A stretch of DNA of 5,529 nucleotides from the NCBI GenBank assembly GCA_947474905.1, contig CANJKQ010000090.1, positions 1 to 5,529 on the forward strand, in the 5' to 3' direction. The position numbers were made by a program, and so were the translations under genes. Positions 5,264-5,529 of this stretch are shown in pieces; position 1 is the stretch's first letter; each line of letters opens with the position of its first letter. The stretch is from Pseudomonadota bacterium. Lineage in GTDB: Bacteria > Pseudomonadota > Alphaproteobacteria > Sphingomonadales > Sphingomonadaceae. The notes under the pieces are model-generated. The model was not told the origin of the DNA and searched no databases. It worked only from the letters and a program-made list of their open reading frames with translations.

Positions 5264-5529
5264 ATGACTAAATTCACCGTCAACAATCAGCCGGTCGAAT
5301 ATCTGATGGACCCGCAGACCCCATTGCTATGGGCGCTGCGCGACGCATCCAACCTCACCGGCATCAAATATGGCTGCGGCAATGGCGCCTGCGGGGCATG
5401 CACCGTCGATGTCGATGGCAATGCGGTCAAATCCTGCCAGATGACGATCGCGGCGGCGGAGGGCACCTTTGTCACCACCATCGAAGGGCTGTCGCGGGAG
5501 CGCGACCACCCGGTGCAACAGGCATTCAT
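5264..5529 (+). CDS. [2Fe-2S]-binding small subunit of a xanthine-oxidase-family molybdenum hydroxylase, IorA/CoxS-like (N-terminal part)
   Basis: The 88 complete codons cover the N-terminal plant-type ferredoxin domain and run off the right edge. Cys38, Cys43, Cys46 and Cys58 form C-x4-C-x2-C-x11-C in the segment GCGNGACGACTV...KSC, the ligands of the first [2Fe-2S] cluster. Upstream, PLLWALRDASNLTGIKYGCG is typical of the small subunits of isoquinoline 1-oxidoreductase (IorA) and related aldehyde or N-heterocycle oxidases. Such proteins are about 150-160 residues and have a C-terminal helical domain with a second cluster, not visible here. They pass electrons from the molybdenum-cofactor subunit, usually encoded next door. 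Start: ATG 5264, with AGAG at 5252-5255 as a weak ribosome site 8 nt upstream; the ATG at 5256 is out of frame and stops after three codons. It lies 57 nt after the CoA-transferase stop, across the second repeat unit, so co-transcription is possible but the function looks separate. The substrate is unknown. Confidence 0.9.
   Translation, partial: MTKFTVNNQPVEYLMDPQTPLLWALRDASNLTGIKYGCGNGACGACTVDVDGNAVKSCQMTIAAAEGTFVTTIEGLSRERDHPVQQAF

Overview
The window is high-GC bacterial DNA with dense genes and short intergenic gaps. The gene content (a CYP102-like fused P450, glutaryl-CoA dehydrogenase, a CaiB/BaiF CoA-transferase, a stand-alone CitE-like lyase and an IorA-like [2Fe-2S] subunit) points to an aerobic alphaproteobacterium. 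The short palindromic repeats (GTCAYCCC..GC and CGTTCGT..CGAG types) suggest a sphingomonad. The lineage is inferred from memory of similar repeats in that group, not measured.

Layout: (1) 1-1494, minus strand: the complete heme domain and linker of a BM3/CYP102-type self-sufficient cytochrome P450, running off the left edge just as its reductase (FMN) domain begins. (2) 1585-1676: a perfect 27-bp inverted repeat between citE and the P450. (3) 1678-2547, minus strand: a CitE-like HpcH/HpaI-family lyase. (4) 2548-2730: a divergent intergenic region with a two-armed palindromic repeat unit and a 13-bp tandem duplication. (5) 2731-3915, plus strand: glutaryl-CoA dehydrogenase (gcdH). (6) 3913-4014: three stem-loops, the last reaching into the translation start of the next gene. 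(7) 4022-5206, plus strand: a CaiB/BaiF CoA-transferase whose last 14 codons are read from a repeat. (8) 5161-5243: a second copy of the repeat unit seen in (4), in inverted orientation. (9) 5264-5529, plus strand: the N-terminal part of a [2Fe-2S] small subunit of a molybdenum hydroxylase, running off the right edge.

How the genes work together: gcdH and the CoA-transferase form the most coherent pair. The transferase would activate glutarate to glutaryl-CoA, and GcdH would oxidatively decarboxylate it to crotonyl-CoA, as in gcdH-gcdG loci of pseudomonads. The CitE-like lyase is divergent from this pair and may act on another acyl-CoA. The P450 and the molybdenum hydroxylase are oxidative enzymes with no clear link to glutarate.

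The least routine signal is the repeats. Two families of short hairpin elements occupy all four intergenic gaps. Each locus holds two arms in inverted orientation, the stems show compensatory base changes between copies, and three of the four loci abut or overlap a stop codon. One has apparently rewritten the C-terminus of the CoA-transferase. No CRISPR, RNA gene, insertion sequence or defence system was seen.
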